From an uncultured Acetobacteraceae bacterium (GTDB lineage Bacteria; Pseudomonadota; Alphaproteobacteria; Acetobacterales; Acetobacteraceae), in contig CALNAL010000235.1 in assembly GCA_937874445.1 (NCBI GenBank), forward strand, positions 1 to 6,487: DNA of 6,487 bases, in the 5' to 3' direction. Every line of letters starts with the position of its first letter. Position 1 is the stretch's first letter. Below the pieces are notes generated by a model, which saw nothing but the letters and a program-made list of their open reading frames with translations, was not told where the DNA came from and made no database searches. This document shows positions 5,394-6,487 of the stretch, in pieces. Made by a program: the position numbers and the translations under genes.

Positions 5394-6156
5394 CTGGGGA
5401 GGCGCCCCGGGCGGGGCTCCATTGCAGGTGCTGGCCACCGTCGAGGGCCAGCATCTGGCCGGTGAGCGAGGGCAGCGAGAGAATGGCCAGCAGGGCGTGG
5501 GCCACCTCCGCGGGCGAGGTGCCGCGGCCGAGGGGGGTGGCGGCGCACTGGCGGGCGAAGGCCTCCGCGCTCTGGCGCGGGCTGGGCAGGGCCGGGCCCG
5601 GGCCGATGGCATTGACCCGGATGCGCGGCGCCAGCGCCAGGGCGAACTGCTGCGTCAGCGCCCACAGCCCGGCCTTGGAAAGCGTGTAGGAGACGAAATG
5701 CGGGGTGAGCGACCACACCCGCTGGTCGAGCATGTTGACCACCGCCCCCTCCGCCCCGGCCGGCAGCGCCGCGGCGAAGGACTGGATCAGCACGAAGGGA
5801 GCCCGCAGGTTGGGCGCGAGGTGGCGCTCCCAGCTTTCGCGGGTGACGCTCTCCCACTCGTCGCGCTCGAACACCGAGGCGTTGTTGACCAGCACCCCGA
5901 GCGGGCCGAGGGCGGCGGCGGCGCGCGCCACCAGAGGGGCGACCTCCGCCTCGCAGGCGAGGTCGGCGGCGAGCAGCACGCCGCGCCGCCCGGTCGCCTC
6001 GACGGCGTGCAGGGTCGCCTCGGCATCGGGTCCGCGGCCATGCACCGCCACGTCGAAGCCGGCTTCCGCCAGGGCGAGCGCCATGGCCCGGCCGAGCCGG
6101 CGGGCGGCGCCGGTCACCAGGGCGGCGCGGGGCAGCGTCGCAGGGATCGAGGTCAT
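5386..6156 (-). CDS. Short-chain dehydrogenase of the pteridine reductase (PTR1/FolM-like) type
   Basis: This 256-residue Rossmann-fold NAD(P)H-dependent reductase probably reduces a dihydropterin or dihydrofolate. The cofactor loop is TGAARRLG (15-22), the TG-x3-R-x-G form typical of pteridine reductases instead of the usual TG-x3-G-x-G. NNAS lies at 91-94. The catalytic set is D144, Y157 and K161: an aspartate occupies the place of the usual SDR serine, and the 13-residue D-to-Y spacing equals that of D181 and Y194 in Leishmania PTR1. NAIGPGPALPSP (182-193) and TGQMLALDGGQHLQW (232-246) are also typical. The frame is open upstream to 6363, but the Rossmann strand begins right after this ATG; no Shine-Dalgarno is evident. 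Its position before folB supports a pterin substrate. Whether it is a dihydromonapterin reductase, an alternative dihydrofolate reductase or something else is inference, so no symbol is given. Confidence 0.88.
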   Translation of the reverse strand: MTSIPATLPRAALVTGAARRLGRAMALALAEAGFDVAVHGRGPDAEATLHAVEATGRRGVLLAADLACEAEVAPLVARAAAALGPLGVLVNNASVFERDEWESVTRESWERHLAPNLRAPFVLIQSFAAALPAGAEGAVVNMLDQRVWSLTPHFVSYTLSKAGLWALTQQFALALAPRIRVNAIGPGPALPSPRQSAEAFARQCAATPLGRGTSPAEVAHALLAILSLPSLTGQMLALDGGQHLQWSPARGASPEE

Positions 6157-6210
6157 GGCGGGGCTGTACGCCGAGGAGGCACGCCCGGCAAGAGGGCCGG
6201 CAGGAGGCGC

Positions 6211-6304
6211 GAACAATCCACCGTTGCGGTGGACAGCCCTGTGGTCAGCCACGGGGAAAACTCCGCCAACCGATTGGAATGGTGGGCTCTTCCTCGGGCT
6301 GCCC
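6211..6304. repeat. 94-nt duplicated upstream element, copy before the pteridine reductase gene
   Basis: This is the partner of 4731-4824, aligned without gaps. It contains a perfect TCCACCG-TTG-CGGTGGA hairpin (6218-6234), stronger than the one in the other copy, and two GTGG-based repeats 12 nt apart. It ends 54 nt before the SDR start. The minus-strand frame crossing it is open from 6431 to 6153 and ends in an ATGA overlap with the SDR ATG, but it has only a GTG start and no visible ribosome-binding site. With the hairpin repeat at 6369 it accounts for most of the 331-nt gene-free stretch 6157-6487; nothing else is recognisable there, and no clear promoter was found. Confidence 0.6.
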
Positions 6305-6368
6305 GATTCGCAGGCAGAGCGATCGCGCCCCGGGGCACCGACGTCCGGGGGCCGGGAAGGCAAGGACT

Positions 6369-6487
6369 TCTTTTTCCTGAAGGAAAAAGAAGCAAAAAGG
6401 ACTTTTGTTCGTTGGGCTCCGCGTCTGACACGGGCGCGGAATCCTTAAAGGATGAAGCTTTCCTGGTTCTCCTTTCCCGAAAGGAGA
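6369..6487. repeat. Multi-hairpin intergenic repeat, copy 2
   Basis: This is the direct-orientation partner of the element at 1-121 (101/119 identical, no gaps). Hairpin A is longer here, with perfect 12-bp arms around GA (6367-6392). Hairpin B is weakened by a G-T wobble and a mismatch on its outer side. Hairpin C (6467 to the window end) keeps its stem although two base pairs changed on both arms (T-A to C-G and G-C to T-A). ATCCTTAAAGGAT (6441-6453) forms an extra near-palindrome. The element is probably truncated by the window end. It lies 64 nt from the 94-nt element upstream of the SDR gene. Confidence 0.8.

Noticed and set aside
6157..6363. N-terminal extension of the SDR gene
   Set aside because: The extra 69 residues are low-complexity and derive from the 94-nt element and its flank; the Rossmann fold begins directly after the ATG at 6156.

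Overview
This is a GC-rich stretch from an alphaproteobacterium, most likely a member of the Acetobacteraceae/Rhodospirillales. The codon use is strongly GC-biased. The order uvrC-pgsA-(mobB)-moaD-moaE is a familiar alphaproteobacterial chromosomal arrangement, and the small lipoprotein has the look of conserved Acetobacteraceae lipoproteins. No search could be run, so the taxonomic call is inference. All eight convincing genes lie on the minus strand, so transcription runs from right to left. No rRNA, tRNA, CRISPR array, transposase or phage gene is visible.

In transcription order the layout is as follows. An intergenic region (6157-6487) carries a multi-hairpin repeat and one copy of a 94-nt element. 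It is followed by a pteridine-reductase-like SDR (5386-6156) and, 19 nt further on, folB (4953-5366). A 250-300 nt intergenic region then holds a second copy of the 94-nt element and leads into uvrC (2754-4685). After it come pgsA (2033-2650), mobB (1515-2018), an unclassified lipoprotein (895-1401), moaD (623-895) and moaE (138-623). A second copy of the multi-hairpin repeat (1-121) closes the window.

The genes fall into three functional groups. The SDR and FolB both act on pterins in folate or tetrahydropterin metabolism. MoaD, MoaE and MobB make and deliver the molybdenum cofactor, which is also pterin-derived. UvrC (nucleotide excision repair) and PgsA (phosphatidylglycerol synthesis) are housekeeping genes that often sit beside moaDE in alphaproteobacteria. 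The lipoprotein, moaD and moaE are joined by two TGATG stop/start overlaps and are very probably translated together.

The protein-coding content is mostly ordinary. The unusual signal is in the spaces between genes. First, a roughly 120-nt element with several hairpins is present in direct orientation at both ends of the window, and one hairpin shows two compensatory base-pair changes. Second, an ungapped 94-nt element (60/94 identical) precedes both uvrC and the pterin reductase. It contains DnaA-box-like sequence, and its minus strand has a reading frame with several synonymous differences that ends in an ATGA overlap with the downstream gene in both places. Third, a tandem 13-nt duplication spans the SDR stop codon and the folB ribosome-binding region.
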